From Actinomycetes bacterium (lineage in GTDB: Bacteria; Actinomycetota; Thermoleophilia; BMS3ABIN01): a DNA stretch of 64,000 nt. Location of the stretch: contig JAJYLW010000014.1 of NCBI GenBank assembly GCA_021787475.1, positions 1 through 64,000 on the forward strand, in the 5' to 3' direction. Shown one piece after another: positions 28,893 through 37,922 of the stretch. Below the pieces are notes generated by a model. It worked only from the letters and a program-made list of their open reading frames with translations, did not search any database and was not told the origin of the DNA. The stretch's first letter is position 1. Each line of letters opens with the position of its first letter. Both the position numbers and the translations under genes were made by a program.

Positions 28893-29633
28893 GTGCCTGA
28901 ATCAGGCGACGAAAACGAAACTGGAGACGCCCCCCAGCGGCAGGTTCCGCCGGACTGGCTGGGCGAGCCTTCCGGCGGCAGCGGCTGGATAACGCCGCCG
29001 CCGGACAACTGGAGCTGGGACACTGACCGTCCTGCCCCGGAGTCCAGCCTGGAAGCGGCCCCGGCCGACCTGCCGGCGGAGCTGGGGGAAGTGGCTCCTC
29101 CGGGCAAGAAGCGCAGGCTCGCGCGCTGGCTGCTTCGCGATCTGGTGATCCCGCTGGCCGTCGCTTTTGGCGTGGCGATGGCGTTTCAGGCTACCGTCGC
29201 CAAGCCATACCAGATTCCAACCGGCTCGATGATACCGACCATCCAGGAGAATGACCGCATCCTGGCTGACCGCCTCATCTATCACTTCCGCGCGATCCAT
29301 CGCGGCGACGTGATTGTCTTTAACCCGCCCGCCGATCTTCATCAGGACACGCCCTTTGTCAAGCGCGTGATCGGCCTTCCGGGGGATACGGTTGAGATCA
29401 AGCACGGCGAGGTGTTGGTAAACGGCAAGCCGTTTGTTGTCCCAAACGCGCGGAAAACGGATTACACGATGCCGGCGGAGACAGTGCCCGGCGGGCAGTT
29501 GTTTGTCCTGGGCGACAACCGCGACGAGAGCTATGACAGCCACCGCTGGGGGTTTGCCCCCATCAGTAACGTCATCGGCCGCGCCGAGATCGTCTACTGG
29601 CCGCTCAGCCACCTGCAGTTTTTGGGGAACTGA
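28893..29633 (+). CDS. lepB: Signal peptidase I
   Basis: 246 aa. A Pro/acidic-rich cytoplasmic N-terminus of about 80 residues is followed by one membrane helix (about 83-101) and the catalytic domain. Nucleophile S112 lies in PTGSMIPT and the general base K157 in VKRVIGLPGD; the GDNRDESYDSHRWG box is intact. It cleaves exported preproteins such as the WTWYD proteins here. GTG start; the GTG at 28893 has no strong ribosome site. Confidence 0.93.
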   Translation: MPESGDENETGDAPQRQVPPDWLGEPSGGSGWITPPPDNWSWDTDRPAPESSLEAAPADLPAELGEVAPPGKKRRLARWLLRDLVIPLAVAFGVAMAFQATVAKPYQIPTGSMIPTIQENDRILADRLIYHFRAIHRGDVIVFNPPADLHQDTPFVKRVIGLPGDTVEIKHGEVLVNGKPFVVPNARKTDYTMPAETVPGGQLFVLGDNRDESYDSHRWGFAPISNVIGRAEIVYWPLSHLQFLGN

Positions 29634-29640
29634 AAGCTTC

Positions 29641-29722
29641 GGGTTAAGCCGGCATCTGAGTCTGGAATCCAGCACCCGGTTTGTTGGTTTTATCCAGGAT
29701 CCAGCATCTAGAATCAAGCAAC
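29641..29722. repeat. Heptamer repeats between convergent lepB and guaB3
   Basis: Words such as ATCCAGG, ATCCAGC, ATCTAGA, ATC (about 29694-29717) keep the 7-nt period, with CGGGTT and GGTTTTATCC edges. The region serves the 3' ends of both genes. Confidence 0.55.
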
Positions 29723-29726
29723 CGGT

Positions 29727-30884
29727 TTACCCCATCCCCACGTCCTGTTCACGCTGCAGCTTCTTGCCCTCAGTCTGCAGCGCCGGCGCGACCATCACCT
29801 CCGCCTTCTGGAACGCCTGGATGTTCTCATAACCACAAGTCGCAAGCGATGTCTTAAGAGCGCCGAACAGGTTCAGCGTGCCGTCGTTCTCACGCGCCGG
29901 TCCCACGAGGATCTCTTCCAGGGAGGCTACCTGGTTTGTCTTCACGCGCGTGCCCCGTGGCAGCTGCGGATGGAAGGTGGCCATGCCCCAGTGATAGCCG
30001 CGCCCGGGGGCTTCGTAGGCGCGCGACAGCGGCGAGCCGATCATGACGCCGTCGGCGCCGCAGGCAATCGCCTTGGCGATGTCGCCGCCGGTGCGCATGC
30101 CGCCATCAGCGATCACGTTGACATATTGCCCCGTTTCCAGCAGGTGCTGCACCCGGGCGGCGGAGGCGTCGGCGACCGCGGTCGCCTGGGGAACGCCGAT
30201 GCCGAGGACGGCGCGGGTGGTGCAGGCGGCCCCAGGGCCGACACCGACAAGGACACCGACGGCGCCGGTGCGCATCAGGTGCAGCGCCGTGGTGTAGGAA
30301 GCGCAGCCGCCGACGATCACCGGCAGCGGCACCTCGGCGATAAACTTCTTCAGGTTGAGCGGCTCCACCACTGAGCTGACGTGCTCGGCGCTGACGACCG
30401 TCCCCTGGATGATGAGCACGTCGAGACCGGCGTCGAGGACCAACTGGTAATAGCGGGTGACCTTCTGCGGCGTCAGCGAAGCCGCCGCCAGCACGCCCCC
30501 CTCTTTGATCTCCTTGATCCTTTGTGTTATCAATTCTTCCTTGATCGGCTCCTGATAGATCTCCTGGAGCCCGTGAGTGGCCTGGTCGACCGGCAGGGCG
30601 GCAATTTTTTTGAGTTCTCCCTCGGCATCCTCGAAACGGGTCTGGATTCCTTCCAGGTTAAGCACCGCCATACCGCCGATTTTGCCCATCGCCACGGCGA
30701 ATTTGGGGTCGACGACCCCATCCATAGCCGAAGCCAGGCAGGGAATCTCCAGCCGGTGCGGACCAAGCTGCCAGCTGATGTCGATATCCTCGATGTCACG
30801 CGTCCGCCGGCTGGGAACGATGGCGATATCGTCCAGCCCGTAGGCGCGCCTCCCCTTCTTGCCACGGCCGATCTCTACTTCCAT
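29727..30884 (-). CDS. guaB3: GuaB3-type IMP dehydrogenase/GMP reductase family protein
   Basis: 385-aa TIM-barrel of the IMPDH/GMPR family without the CBS insertion. The catalytic cysteine is C221 in GPGAACTTR, followed by ADGGMRTGGDIAKAIACGAD (phosphate-binding) and GSPLSRAYEAPGRG. GuaB3 proteins occur beside the classical GuaB in Actinobacteria and cyanobacteria and their exact reaction is less certain. The ATG is preceded by GGAGG and, upstream, by a TCCACCA repeat in the same gene-relative orientation as elsewhere. Confidence 0.85.
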   Translation of the reverse strand: MEVEIGRGKKGRRAYGLDDIAIVPSRRTRDIEDIDISWQLGPHRLEIPCLASAMDGVVDPKFAVAMGKIGGMAVLNLEGIQTRFEDAEGELKKIAALPVDQATHGLQEIYQEPIKEELITQRIKEIKEGGVLAAASLTPQKVTRYYQLVLDAGLDVLIIQGTVVSAEHVSSVVEPLNLKKFIAEVPLPVIVGGCASYTTALHLMRTGAVGVLVGVGPGAACTTRAVLGIGVPQATAVADASAARVQHLLETGQYVNVIADGGMRTGGDIAKAIACGADGVMIGSPLSRAYEAPGRGYHWGMATFHPQLPRGTRVKTNQVASLEEILVGPARENDGTLNLFGALKTSLATCGYENIQAFQKAEVMVAPALQTEGKKLQREQDVGMG

Positions 30885-30893
30885 GAAACCTCC

Positions 30894-30950
30894 AAAAGCG
30901 GATGGTGGATGGTGGACGGTAGATGGTGGATAAACACCAAGACCTAACCC
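30894..30950 (-). repeat. Heptamer repeat arm upstream of guaB3
   Basis: On the plus strand AAAAGC, GGATGGT, GGATGGT, GGACGGT, AGATGGT, GGATAAACACC in strict phase; relative to guaB3 it is the TCC-type arm just before the ribosome site. Both fixed edges are present. Confidence 0.7.
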
Positions 30951-31025
30951 CTGAAATTTATTGGGATTTTATACCCTGCGTTGAAAAGCCACAACCAAAG
31001 CCTGAACTATCCCCCTCCGCTTTTT

Positions 31026-31040
31026 GATAAACTGTTTATC
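31026..31040. promoter_or_regulatory. Inverted repeat in the pdxS leader
   Basis: GATAAAC-T-GTTTATC is a perfect 7-bp inverted repeat with a 1-nt centre, 20 nt upstream of the pdxS start. It may be an operator. No regulator gene is adjacent. Confidence 0.35.
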
Positions 31041-31059
31041 TAATTCGAGGAGGTTTTGG

Positions 31060-31935
31060 ATGAAGATCGGCACGATGACAGTCAAAACCGGCTTGGCGGA
31101 GATGCTCAAAGGCGGCGTCATCATGGACGTTACCAACGCCGGGCAAGCGAAGATTGCCGAGGAGGCGGGAGCCTGCGCGGTGATGGCGCTGGAGCGGGTG
31201 CCGTCCGACATCCGCGCCGCCGGCGGCGTCGCCCGGATGGCGGACCCGGAGAAAATCCGGGAGATCCAGGAGACGGTGTCCATTCCGGTCATGGCCAAGG
31301 CCCGCATCGGCCACTTTGTTGAAGCGCAGATCCTGGAGGCGCTTGAGGTTGATTACGTTGACGAGTCCGAGGTGCTCACCCCTGCTGATGAGTCCAATCA
31401 TATCAACAAGTGGAGCTTCAAGGTGCCGTTTGTTTGCGGGGCGATTAACCTGGGAGAGGCGCTGAGGCGCATCGCTGAGGGGGCGGCGATGATCCGGACA
31501 AAGGGCGAGGCCGGCACCGGCAACGTCGTCGAGGCCGTGCGGCACATGCGCACGATTTCCAGCGAGATCCGGCGGCTGGCGAACATGGACGGAAATGAGC
31601 TGTTCATGGCGGCCAAAGATCTGCGCGCCCCGTATGAGCTGGTTAAGTGGGTGGCGGAAAATGGTGGGCTGCCGGTGGTGAACTTTTCCGCCGGTGGGCT
31701 GGCGACGCCGGCTGACGCGGCCCTGATGATGCAGTTGGGCGCCGACGGCGTCTTTGTCGGCTCCGGCATCTTCAAGAGCGCCGACCCGGCCGCGCGCGGC
31801 AAGGCGATCGTCGAGGCGACCACCCATTTTAACGACCCGCATATCCTTGCCAAAGTATCCGCGGGCCTGAAAGAGGCAATGGCCGGCCTTGATATCAAGG
31901 AAATTGGCGAAGAGAACCTGATCCAATTCCGGTAA
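31060..31935 (+). CDS. pdxS: Pyridoxal 5'-phosphate synthase subunit PdxS
   Basis: 291 aa. Synthase half of the DXP-independent vitamin B6 pathway, building PLP from ribose 5-phosphate, glyceraldehyde 3-phosphate and ammonia. D24 (IMDV) and the ribose Schiff-base K80 ([11 protein letters not shown]) are present, as is [19 protein letters not shown] 31060 follows GAGGAGG; the frame opens 12 codons earlier without support. Pairs with PdxT downstream. Confidence 0.96.
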   Translation: MKIGTMTVKTGLAEMLKGGVIMDVTNAGQAKIAEEAGACAVMALERVPSDIRAAGGVARMADPEKIREIQETVSIPVMAKARIGHFVEAQILEALEVDYVDESEVLTPADESNHINKWSFKVPFVCGAINLGEALRRIAEGAAMIRTKGEAGTGNVVEAVRHMRTISSEIRRLANMDGNELFMAAKDLRAPYELVKWVAENGGLPVVNFSAGGLATPADAALMMQLGADGVFVGSGIFKSADPAARGKAIVEATTHFNDPHILAKVSAGLKEAMAGLDIKEIGEENLIQFR

Positions 31936-31952
31936 CCTGAATAAACTCACGA

Positions 31953-32066
31953 GCGTTTCACGTTTAACACGGAAAAAGCGAAGAGGTTTTACGCGAAACG
32001 TTAAACGGCCGGCGGTTTAACTTGGAACGGGGAAAATCCACCATCCACCATCCACCATCCACCATC
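31953..32066 (+). repeat. Two heptamer families between pdxS and pdxT
   Basis: GCGTTTC, ACGTTTA, ACACGG after pdxS faces CGCGAAA, CGTTAAA, CGG (about 31992-32008); then TCCACCA repeats four times (32037-32066). The TCCACCA block is in frame with pdxT. Confidence 0.7.
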
Positions 32067-32684
32067 GGGGTTCTGGCCCTGCAGGGCGCTTTTCGCGAGC
32101 ATTGCCGGGCGCTGGGAAGAGCCGGGGCGGCCGCGCGCGAGGTGCGCCGCTGGCGCGAGTTGGAGGGGCTTGACGCCCTGGTGATCCCGGGGGGCGAGAG
32201 TACGACCATCGGCAAGCTTATGGTCGGCTATCAACTGCTTGAGCCGGTGCGCGAGCTGGCCGCCGCCGGCTTGCCCGTCTTCGGTACTTGCGCCGGGCTG
32301 GTGATGCTGGCGCGCGAGGTGACCGAAGGCAATCAACCGCTGCTGGGGTTGATGGACATCACGGCGCGCCGGAACGCTTTCGGCCGCCAAGTGAAGAGTT
32401 TTGAGGCCGACCTTGAAGCGCCGCTTGTTGGCAAGAAGCCGTTTCATGGCATTTTTATCCGCGCCCCCTGGATCGAGTCGGCGGGCGTCGACGTTGAAGT
32501 TCTGGCTGAGTACGACGGGCATCCTGTCGCCGCCCGCCAGGGCAACATGATCGTGACCGCATTCCATCCGGAGCTGACAGACGATCTCAGACTGCACCGG
32601 CTTTTTTTGACAATGGTGTCTTCTTCCTTTCCTGAAATGCGCCGGGCAAAGGCAAGCGGCCCCGCCGGCAGCCGGCAGGTTTAA
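32022..32684 (+). CDS. pdxT: Pyridoxal 5'-phosphate synthase glutaminase PdxT
   Basis: 220 aa. Class I amidotransferase supplying ammonia to PdxS. IGVLALQGAF, GGESTTIGKL, the Cys of FGTCAGLVMLA and FHPELTDD (His-x-Glu) give the triad. The conserved N-terminus begins at I15; the preceding residues (MERGKSTIHHPPST) are encoded by the TCCACCA repeat, from the only in-frame start, TTG 32022. The C-terminus also extends about 20 residues beyond the family end. Confidence 0.92.
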   Translation: MERGKSTIHHPPSTIGVLALQGAFREHCRALGRAGAAAREVRRWRELEGLDALVIPGGESTTIGKLMVGYQLLEPVRELAAAGLPVFGTCAGLVMLAREVTEGNQPLLGLMDITARRNAFGRQVKSFEADLEAPLVGKKPFHGIFIRAPWIESAGVDVEVLAEYDGHPVAARQGNMIVTAFHPELTDDLRLHRLFLTMVSSSFPEMRRAKASGPAGSRQV

Positions 32685-32736
32685 CGGGCGGCAAACCGGC
32701 CATAATCCTTGTACAGGACCCGACAAGGAGGGCATC

Positions 32737-33168
32737 ATGGCCGAGAACATTGCCGCAATCAACACCACCGTTGAAAAAACCAACCGCATTCTTGCCGAGA
32801 TCGAGAGGGAGATGGGCTGGCAGGAGCGCCCCGATCAGGCGCTATCGGCCCTGAGGGTAGTTTTGCACACGCTCCGGGACAGGCTGCCGGTCAATGAAGC
32901 CGCCAACCTGGGCGCGCAGTTGCCGGAGCTGATCCGGGGCGTCTATTACGAGGGCTGGGAGCCATCGCGGGTGCCTGTCAAGATGAGCCGGGAAGAGTTC
33001 CTGGAAGCCATCAGGCGCCGTTTCATCTACGCCCGCGAAGCGGAGTTCGACCTGGAGCAGATGGTCAACGTGGTGCTGGAGACGGTTACCTTGCACATGG
33101 ACCATGGAGAGGTCGAGAAGATCAAGGCCTCGCTGCCAAAGGCCATCGCAGCGCTGATTCCGGGATAA
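32737..33168 (+). CDS. DUF2267 domain protein
   Basis: 143 aa, all-helical. Two similar halves carry the DUF2267 pattern (ALSALRVVLHTLRDRLPVNEAANLGAQLPELIRGVYYEGW and a second FLEAIRR/VVLETVTLHM half). Function is unknown. The ATG has an excellent AAGGAGGG site. Stands alone between pdxT and the convergent WTWYD gene. The 3' spacer (33169-33299) has a T7 run at about 33190 without a good stem. Confidence 0.85.
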   Translation: MAENIAAINTTVEKTNRILAEIEREMGWQERPDQALSALRVVLHTLRDRLPVNEAANLGAQLPELIRGVYYEGWEPSRVPVKMSREEFLEAIRRRFIYAREAEFDLEQMVNVVLETVTLHMDHGEVEKIKASLPKAIAALIPG

Positions 33169-33299
33169 GGCCAGCGGCGAGAGCTCCCCCTTTTTTTGGC
33201 ATATACCCTTTTTGAGATGTAGTCACATTTTGCGACCGCGTCCGGATTCTGCCATTTTTTAATCGGTCAAGCAGTTACCCTGAGCCGGGAAAGGCAAAA

Positions 33300-33329
33300 G
33301 GCAAAGGCGCCCGCATGGGCGCCTTTGCC
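33300..33329 (-). terminator. Hairpin terminator of the second WTWYD gene
   Basis: A perfect 13-bp stem (33300-33312 with 33317-33329, loop GCAT) followed on the minus strand by TTTTGCCTTT. It lies about 43 nt after the stop of the minus-strand gene; the plus strand lacks a T-run. Confidence 0.65.
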
Positions 33330-33371
33330 GCGCGCACGAATTGCTCCGTGCCTGTCATGATCTCGTTTTCG

Positions 33372-35414
33372 TCAGTTCAGTACCGTTCCCAGCACCTCAT
33401 TGAAGTAGCCGTTCCAGGTAACCCGCTGGGAGGCCATAACGACGCCGCCTGTGGAGGACACCTCCACCGGGCCGTTCATCACGCCGGGGAAAACAGGCGT
33501 AACACGGCCGCCGGCGGGAATGGTGCCGCTGCCTTTGATAACTCCGGCGATCTTGATTTGATAGCTAACCGCTGTGTTATTCGGGTTTGCAATCAGGATC
33601 CAGTTTGCCGCGCCGGGACTTTGCATGTCGTACCAGGTCCAGTTGTAGTCGCTGGCGAGCGCATCCTTGCCATAACCGGGAACCTCTTCAAACGATGGCC
33701 CCCAGGTCGTGCGCTGCGAGGCAATCACATCGCCTGCGTCTGTCCAGACCTCCACCGGGCCGCCCATCATGCCCGGGAATGTGGGAGTTACCCTTTGACC
33801 AGCGCCGATGTTATACGTCCCGACGACGGTATTTCCTATCTTGACATGGGCGGTCACCGTCCCTTGAGGATTGCCGCTATGGTCGAAGCCGGCATTGGCG
33901 ATCAGCACCCAGTCGGTTGCGCCGGGAGAGGCGTTGTCGTACCACGTCCAGAGATAGTCGGACTTCAGCTCGCGGGACGGAATTCCCGGAACCTCGTTAA
34001 AGGCCGCCCCGAAGTTGGAGAGCACTCTCTGGGAAGCAATTACGTCACGCGGATTTGCCACCCAGGTGCCACCCTTCAGATAGGCTTTCACTTCCACCGG
34101 GCCGCCAATCCTGCCGGCGAAAGTCGGCGTCCATCTCTGCCCGGGGGCGATATCGTTTTGGGAAATCAGTTGATTGGCAATCGAGATTTCAACGTGCACC
34201 GTCTCGGTGGCGGACGGATTGGCCACCAGCACCCAGTTTTGGAAGCCGGGGCTCTGCTGATCGTACCAGGTCCAGTAGAAATGATCCGAGAGCGTGCTGG
34301 CGTCTGTTCCCAGGACCTCCTCGAAGGAATTGCCCATCAGGCTCCTCTGGCTGACAATGGCGCTGTCTCCCGTCTTTGATGTCGCCTCGACGGGGCCGCC
34401 AATAATGCCGGGATAGATGGCCGTCAGGGTCTTGCCCGCGTTGACGACGCCGGGAGCGCCGCCCGCCGCCATCGACAGTCCGTATGGCTTGCCGGCAATC
34501 GAAAGGCCAAAGCTGAGGGTGGCGTGCCCAGCCGGATTGGCCATCAGCACCCAGTCGCGCATGCCGACGTTATCGTACCAGGTCCAGTAGTAATTCTTGG
34601 CGGCTGCCGAGTTTACGTGTGGCAGCCCGTCAGGATTCCAGGGCTGCTGCAGCTCCTGCAGCCAGATCTTCTGCAGGCCCGGGTCAGTAAAAATGAAATC
34701 GGTATCCAAACCGTTATAAATGACCAGGCCGCTGCCGAGGGTGGCATAAGTATGCACCGGCCCATGCACCCCGTTGGCGTTGACCGCCGCCATGTTGACG
34801 TACCAGTTCATGTTGTGGGTAACCATTACGTTCGCGTCCCCGACGGCATCCGTGTTGGTTGTGATGCTTCCCGTGTCGATGTAGTAAGGCGAAGACGGAT
34901 CGGCACTGGCAAGGGAATCGTTTTCCACCACGCTCAGGGAGCCGCTGTTGGAACCCAGCTGGCCGGGATTATTGGTAGCAAAAGGAAACGCCAGCCAGCT
35001 CCAGTCCGGCGTTGTGCCGTCCGTGGCATTGCATGAATCAGAGTCATAGATGATCAGCTTGTGCCCGTTCGACACCCAGTTATTCAGATCGCTTTTTTGA
35101 GATGGTGTCAAATCTGCGGCAAGCGTGCAATCCTGATAAAGGACGACGGTGTCATACGGGGCCAAATTGGTGGCGTTGATGCTGGCTATGGGCAGATCAG
35201 AGAAAGTAAATGCGCTGAAAGCGCCCCCCGATGTTGGCAGCTCACTGGTGGAACCGTAATAGGCTGTGGACGGCACTATCGCCACCTGGGTGCTGTGGCT
35301 GTAGGACGTTGCCATCGCCGCCGCGGGAATGAACGCCAGGATGACCACCGCCACTGCTGCGGCTGCCGGGAGCAAAAGCAGCTTTTTCGAGAACGGCCTG
35401 CTTGTTTTCTTCAT
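33372..35414 (-). CDS. Secreted protein with amidotransferase-like N-domain and four WTWYD modules
   Basis: 680 aa. Signal peptide at about 1-36 (basic start, hydrophobic core, AMA cleavage region). Residues about 40-275 look like a class I glutamine amidotransferase/ThuA-type flavodoxin-like fold (YDTVVLYQDC, LNNWVSNGHKLIIYDSD, GSGLVIYNGLDTD) without an evident catalytic triad. Residues about 285-680 hold four WTWYD modules, the last ending GYFNEVLG as in the propeller protein. A GGGGAGGAG site precedes the ATG; GTGACA and TAAAAT 16 nt apart, about 60-90 nt upstream, may be its promoter. Likely cell-surface; function unknown. Confidence 0.8.
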   Translation of the reverse strand: MKKTSRPFSKKLLLLPAAAAVAVVILAFIPAAAMATSYSHSTQVAIVPSTAYYGSTSELPTSGGAFSAFTFSDLPIASINATNLAPYDTVVLYQDCTLAADLTPSQKSDLNNWVSNGHKLIIYDSDSCNATDGTTPDWSWLAFPFATNNPGQLGSNSGSLSVVENDSLASADPSSPYYIDTGSITTNTDAVGDANVMVTHNMNWYVNMAAVNANGVHGPVHTYATLGSGLVIYNGLDTDFIFTDPGLQKIWLQELQQPWNPDGLPHVNSAAAKNYYWTWYDNVGMRDWVLMANPAGHATLSFGLSIAGKPYGLSMAAGGAPGVVNAGKTLTAIYPGIIGGPVEATSKTGDSAIVSQRSLMGNSFEEVLGTDASTLSDHFYWTWYDQQSPGFQNWVLVANPSATETVHVEISIANQLISQNDIAPGQRWTPTFAGRIGGPVEVKAYLKGGTWVANPRDVIASQRVLSNFGAAFNEVPGIPSRELKSDYLWTWYDNASPGATDWVLIANAGFDHSGNPQGTVTAHVKIGNTVVGTYNIGAGQRVTPTFPGMMGGPVEVWTDAGDVIASQRTTWGPSFEEVPGYGKDALASDYNWTWYDMQSPGAANWILIANPNNTAVSYQIKIAGVIKGSGTIPAGGRVTPVFPGVMNGPVEVSSTGGVVMASQRVTWNGYFNEVLGTVLN

Positions 35415-35758
35415 TAAAACTCCTCCCCGGTAATCTTTAATAATAGCAAGCCTGAATGTTGCTATTTTACCTTTTTGCCAAATATTGTCACATATAAGAA
35501 ATGAACAGCTAATGTTTTTTTAGCGGCCGGCCGGGTTCACCTCCTCTGCACATGTCTCCGTTGATGGGCAAGGCTAGCATAGAATCCACCTTCCGGTCAA
35601 ACATTGAAAACTGGCCAGGAATGGAACCGGAATGCTCATTCCCATCGTCCGGATCGACCTGCCCGGTATGCACGTTTAAAGTCTCTGTTGTATGATTACT
35701 GCTGGGTTTTTTTCCGGCGGGGAAGCCGCTGGGCGGCAAATACAACCCGGAGGAGACA
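35415..35758. other. Divergent intergenic region before yebC
   Basis: This 344-nt spacer carries the promoters of the minus-strand WTWYD gene and of yebC. No coding frame, RNA gene or heptamer array was found. T-runs occur at about 35515 and 35704 without clear stems. The yebC ribosome site is GGAGGAG at about 35750. Confidence 0.4.
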
Positions 35759-36505
35759 GTGTCCGGACATTCCAAGTGGTCATCCATCAAGCACAAGAAG
35801 GGCGCCGCTGACGCCAAGCGCGGCAAGCTCTTTTCCAAGCTTTCGCGCGCCATCACCGTTGCGGTCAAGGAGGGTGGCCCCGACCCGTCGGGTAACGCCA
35901 CGCTGGCGACGGCCATCCAGAAGGCGAAGGACAACTCAATGCCGAAGGACAACATCGAGCGCGCCATCGCCAAGGGCGCTGGCGGCGGCGATGGCGAGTC
36001 CTATGAAACCGTCACCTATGAGGGCTACGGGCCGGCGGGCGTCGCGGTGCTGGTCGAGGCCATGACCGACAACCGCAACCGCACTGCATCCGACGTCCGC
36101 AATATCTTTAACAAGACGGGCGGCAAGCTTGGGGAGACCGGATCGGTGGCCTGGCTGTTCGAGCGCAAGGGATCAATCGTGGTGGACGCGAATACCATTG
36201 GTGAGGACGAGCTGATGGCCGCCGCCATTGACGCCGGCGCCGAAGACGTCAACCAGGACGAGAGCGCCTATGAGATCGTCACCGATCCCTCGGATTTTAT
36301 GCGCGTACGCGGGGCGCTCGAAGCGGCCGGGATCAAATATGCGTCCGCCGAGCTTGCTATGCTTCCCAAGAGCACGGTCAGGCTGGAGCAGAGCGACGCC
36401 AAAAAGATGATGCGGCTAATGGACGCCCTCGAAGACAACGATGACGTCCAGGAAGTGCACGCCAACTTTGACATTGATGAAGAGGTGCTGGAAAGCGGAT
36501 GGTAG
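35759..36505 (+). CDS. yebC: YebC/PmpR family DNA-binding regulator
   Basis: 248 aa. [31 protein letters not shown] is the hallmark N-terminus; [26 protein letters not shown] and the C-terminal ferredoxin-like segments complete the family. Members are transcriptional regulators or translation factors. GTG start after GGAGGAGACA. The final residues SGW and the stop are encoded by a GGATGGT heptamer, so the 3' end has been set by the repeat. Heads a yebC-ruvC-ruvA-ruvB cluster. Confidence 0.94.
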   Translation: MSGHSKWSSIKHKKGAADAKRGKLFSKLSRAITVAVKEGGPDPSGNATLATAIQKAKDNSMPKDNIERAIAKGAGGGDGESYETVTYEGYGPAGVAVLVEAMTDNRNRTASDVRNIFNKTGGKLGETGSVAWLFERKGSIVVDANTIGEDELMAAAIDAGAEDVNQDESAYEIVTDPSDFMRVRGALEAAGIKYASAELAMLPKSTVRLEQSDAKKMMRLMDALEDNDDVQEVHANFDIDEEVLESGW

Positions 36506-36677
36506 ATGGTGGATGGTAGATGGCAGATAAAATTCAAACCAAAGAAAAAAGGAAATGATTTGACGAATGGTAAATAATCGATATGATTTTCGGAACTCGA
36601 AACCTTGAACTTGGAACTTTGAATTGGGAACTGAAACAGTGAAATCCACCACCCACCACCCACCACCCACCATCCGC
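36494..36677 (+). repeat. Composite heptamer element, yebC-ruvC spacer
   Basis: Left arm 36497-36531: GGATGGT, AGATGGT, GGATGGT, AGATGGC, AGATAAA, containing the yebC stop TAG (36503-36505). Middle: a promoter-like box (36560-36587). Then 36592-36633: GGAACTC, GAAACCT, TGAACTT, GGAACTT, TGAATTG, GGAACTG. Right arm 36645-36677: TCCACCA, CCCACCA three times, TCCGC, translated as the RuvC N-terminus. The most complete example of the architecture. Confidence 0.75.
36560..36587 (+). promoter_or_regulatory. Shared promoter-like box, copy 1 (ruvC)
   Basis: TTGACG, 16-nt spacer, TATGAT. The spacer contains GTAAATAATCGA, conserved in two other spacers (37870 and 53434), so the whole unit is repeated rather than only the hexamers. 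Confidence 0.6.
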
Positions 36678-37211
36678 ATTTTGGGAATTGACCCGGGTAT
36701 CGCCGCCACCGGCTGGGGCGTGATTGACAAGGCTGGCGAGAAATTGAGGCTGGTGGAACATGGCGCCATTATCACCTCGGCCGGGGACGCTCACCACGAG
36801 CGTCTTTTTCATATTTACTGTCAACTGCTAGAGGTAATCGACGCGCTTAAGCCCGATGCCGCCGCCGTCGAGGAGCTTTTTGGAGGCGTGAACATTAAGA
36901 CGGCGCTCTCCGTCGGCCAGGCGCGCGGGGTGGCCGTGCTGGCCTGCGCCGGGCGCGGCCTGGCGCCTCATGACTACACGCCGCTCAGGATCAAGCAGGC
37001 GGTGGCCGGCTACGGGCGGGCCGGCAAGGGCCAGGTGCAGCAGATGGTCAAGGCGCTGCTGGGGCTGGCGCGGGCGCCGGAGCCCGACCACGCCGCCGAC
37101 GCGCTGGCGGTGGCGATATGTCACGCCCATTCCGCGCATCCAAGCGCGATCGTGGCGGCGCGAGACCGCGCCGTGTCCGGCAGGCGGAAGGACCTGGCCT
37201 TTCCGGCGTGA
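36639..37211 (+). CDS. ruvC: Holliday junction resolvase RuvC
   Basis: 190 aa from GTG 36639 (TTG 36624 possible). Resolves Holliday junctions with RuvAB. ILGIDPGIAATGWGVI carries the first catalytic Asp, AAVEELF the Glu, and PDHAADALAVAICH the terminal acidic pair. The conserved strand starts only after KSTTHHPPPTIR, which is encoded by the heptamer repeat; no canonical start exists closer. Stop is 7 nt before ruvA. Confidence 0.93.
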   Translation: MKSTTHHPPPTIRILGIDPGIAATGWGVIDKAGEKLRLVEHGAIITSAGDAHHERLFHIYCQLLEVIDALKPDAAAVEELFGGVNIKTALSVGQARGVAVLACAGRGLAPHDYTPLRIKQAVAGYGRAGKGQVQQMVKALLGLARAPEPDHAADALAVAICHAHSAHPSAIVAARDRAVSGRRKDLAFPA

Positions 37212-37218
37212 GGATGTC

Positions 37219-37797
37219 ATGATTGCCTCGCTGACGGGAAAGATCCAGTCACGCGACGCCGGCGGCGTCGTCCTCGATGTGGGCGGCGTCGGCTACCGCC
37301 TCAGCATGTCCGGGCGCAGCCTCTCCTTTCTGGAAAATGCCGCAAACGAGGTGTTTGTCTACACTTCCCTGCATGTGCGCGAGGACGCCCTCAGCCTGTT
37401 CGGTTTCGTCGAAGCAGAGGAGCGCGAGTTTTTTGAAATCCTCAAGGGCGTGCCGGGCGTGGGGCCAAAGGTGGCAATAGCCGTTCTTTCCGCCTATGCC
37501 CCCGATGATCTCAGGCGGGCGGTAATTAACAAGGATGTGGCTTTATTTCAAAGCATTGCCGGCATCGGCAAAAAGACAGCCGAGCGGCTGGTGCTGGAAC
37601 TGAAGGACAAGGTGGCCGGGCCGGCGGCCGCGGCCGCCGGCCCGGCAGCCGCTGGCAACGGCGGCTACCTGCTGGCGCGCGAGGCGCTCATCAGCCTTGG
37701 CTACAACTTCACCGAGGCGGAGGCGGCGCTGGCGGGCGCCGATCCGGAAGCGGAAGTGGAGGATCTTGTTAGGGGCGCGCTGAAGAAGATGAAATAA
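37219..37797 (+). CDS. ruvA: Holliday junction DNA helicase subunit RuvA
   Basis: 192 aa. Tetramer that binds the four-way junction and loads RuvB. N-terminal OB fold (MIASLTGKI, VGGVGYRL), tandem HhH motifs (LKGVPGVGPKVAIAVLS, IAGIGKKTAERLVLELKDK) and the C-terminal domain III (AREALISLGYNFTEAEAAL) after an Ala-rich linker. ATG after GTGAGGATGTC. Open frame extends upstream in the ruvC shadow but is spurious. Confidence 0.95.
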   Translation: MIASLTGKIQSRDAGGVVLDVGGVGYRLSMSGRSLSFLENAANEVFVYTSLHVREDALSLFGFVEAEEREFFEILKGVPGVGPKVAIAVLSAYAPDDLRRAVINKDVALFQSIAGIGKKTAERLVLELKDKVAGPAAAAAGPAAAGNGGYLLAREALISLGYNFTEAEAALAGADPEAEVEDLVRGALKKMK

Positions 37798-37858
37798 CGG
37801 ATGGTAGATTATGGATGGTAGATGCTGGATTAAACCCGGAGCCGAAACCCGAAACAAA
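37798..37858 (+). repeat. Heptamer repeat arm after ruvA
   Basis: GGATGGT, AGATTAT, GGATGGT, AGATGCT, GGATTAA then ACCCGGA, GCCGAAA, CCCGAAA directly after the stop. Followed by promoter copy 2 and by TTGGGAC, TTGGGAC, ATTGAAC before ruvB. Confidence 0.65.
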
Positions 37859-37869
37859 CAAATATCAGA

Positions 37870-37897
37870 TTGACAAATAGTAAATAATCAATGTAAT
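37870..37897 (+). promoter_or_regulatory. Shared promoter-like box, copy 2 (ruvB)
   Basis: TTGACA, 16-nt spacer with AGTAAATAATCAA, TGTAAT; 26 nt before the ruvB ATG. Would allow ruvB transcription independent of ruvCA. Confidence 0.6.
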
Positions 37898-37922
37898 TTC
37901 TTGGGACTTGGGACATTGAACC

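Noticed and set aside
32037-32066. Tandem TCCACCA units as a CRISPR array
   Set aside because: Units are 7 nt with no spacers, and no cas gene is nearby. The same holds for all heptamer tracts.
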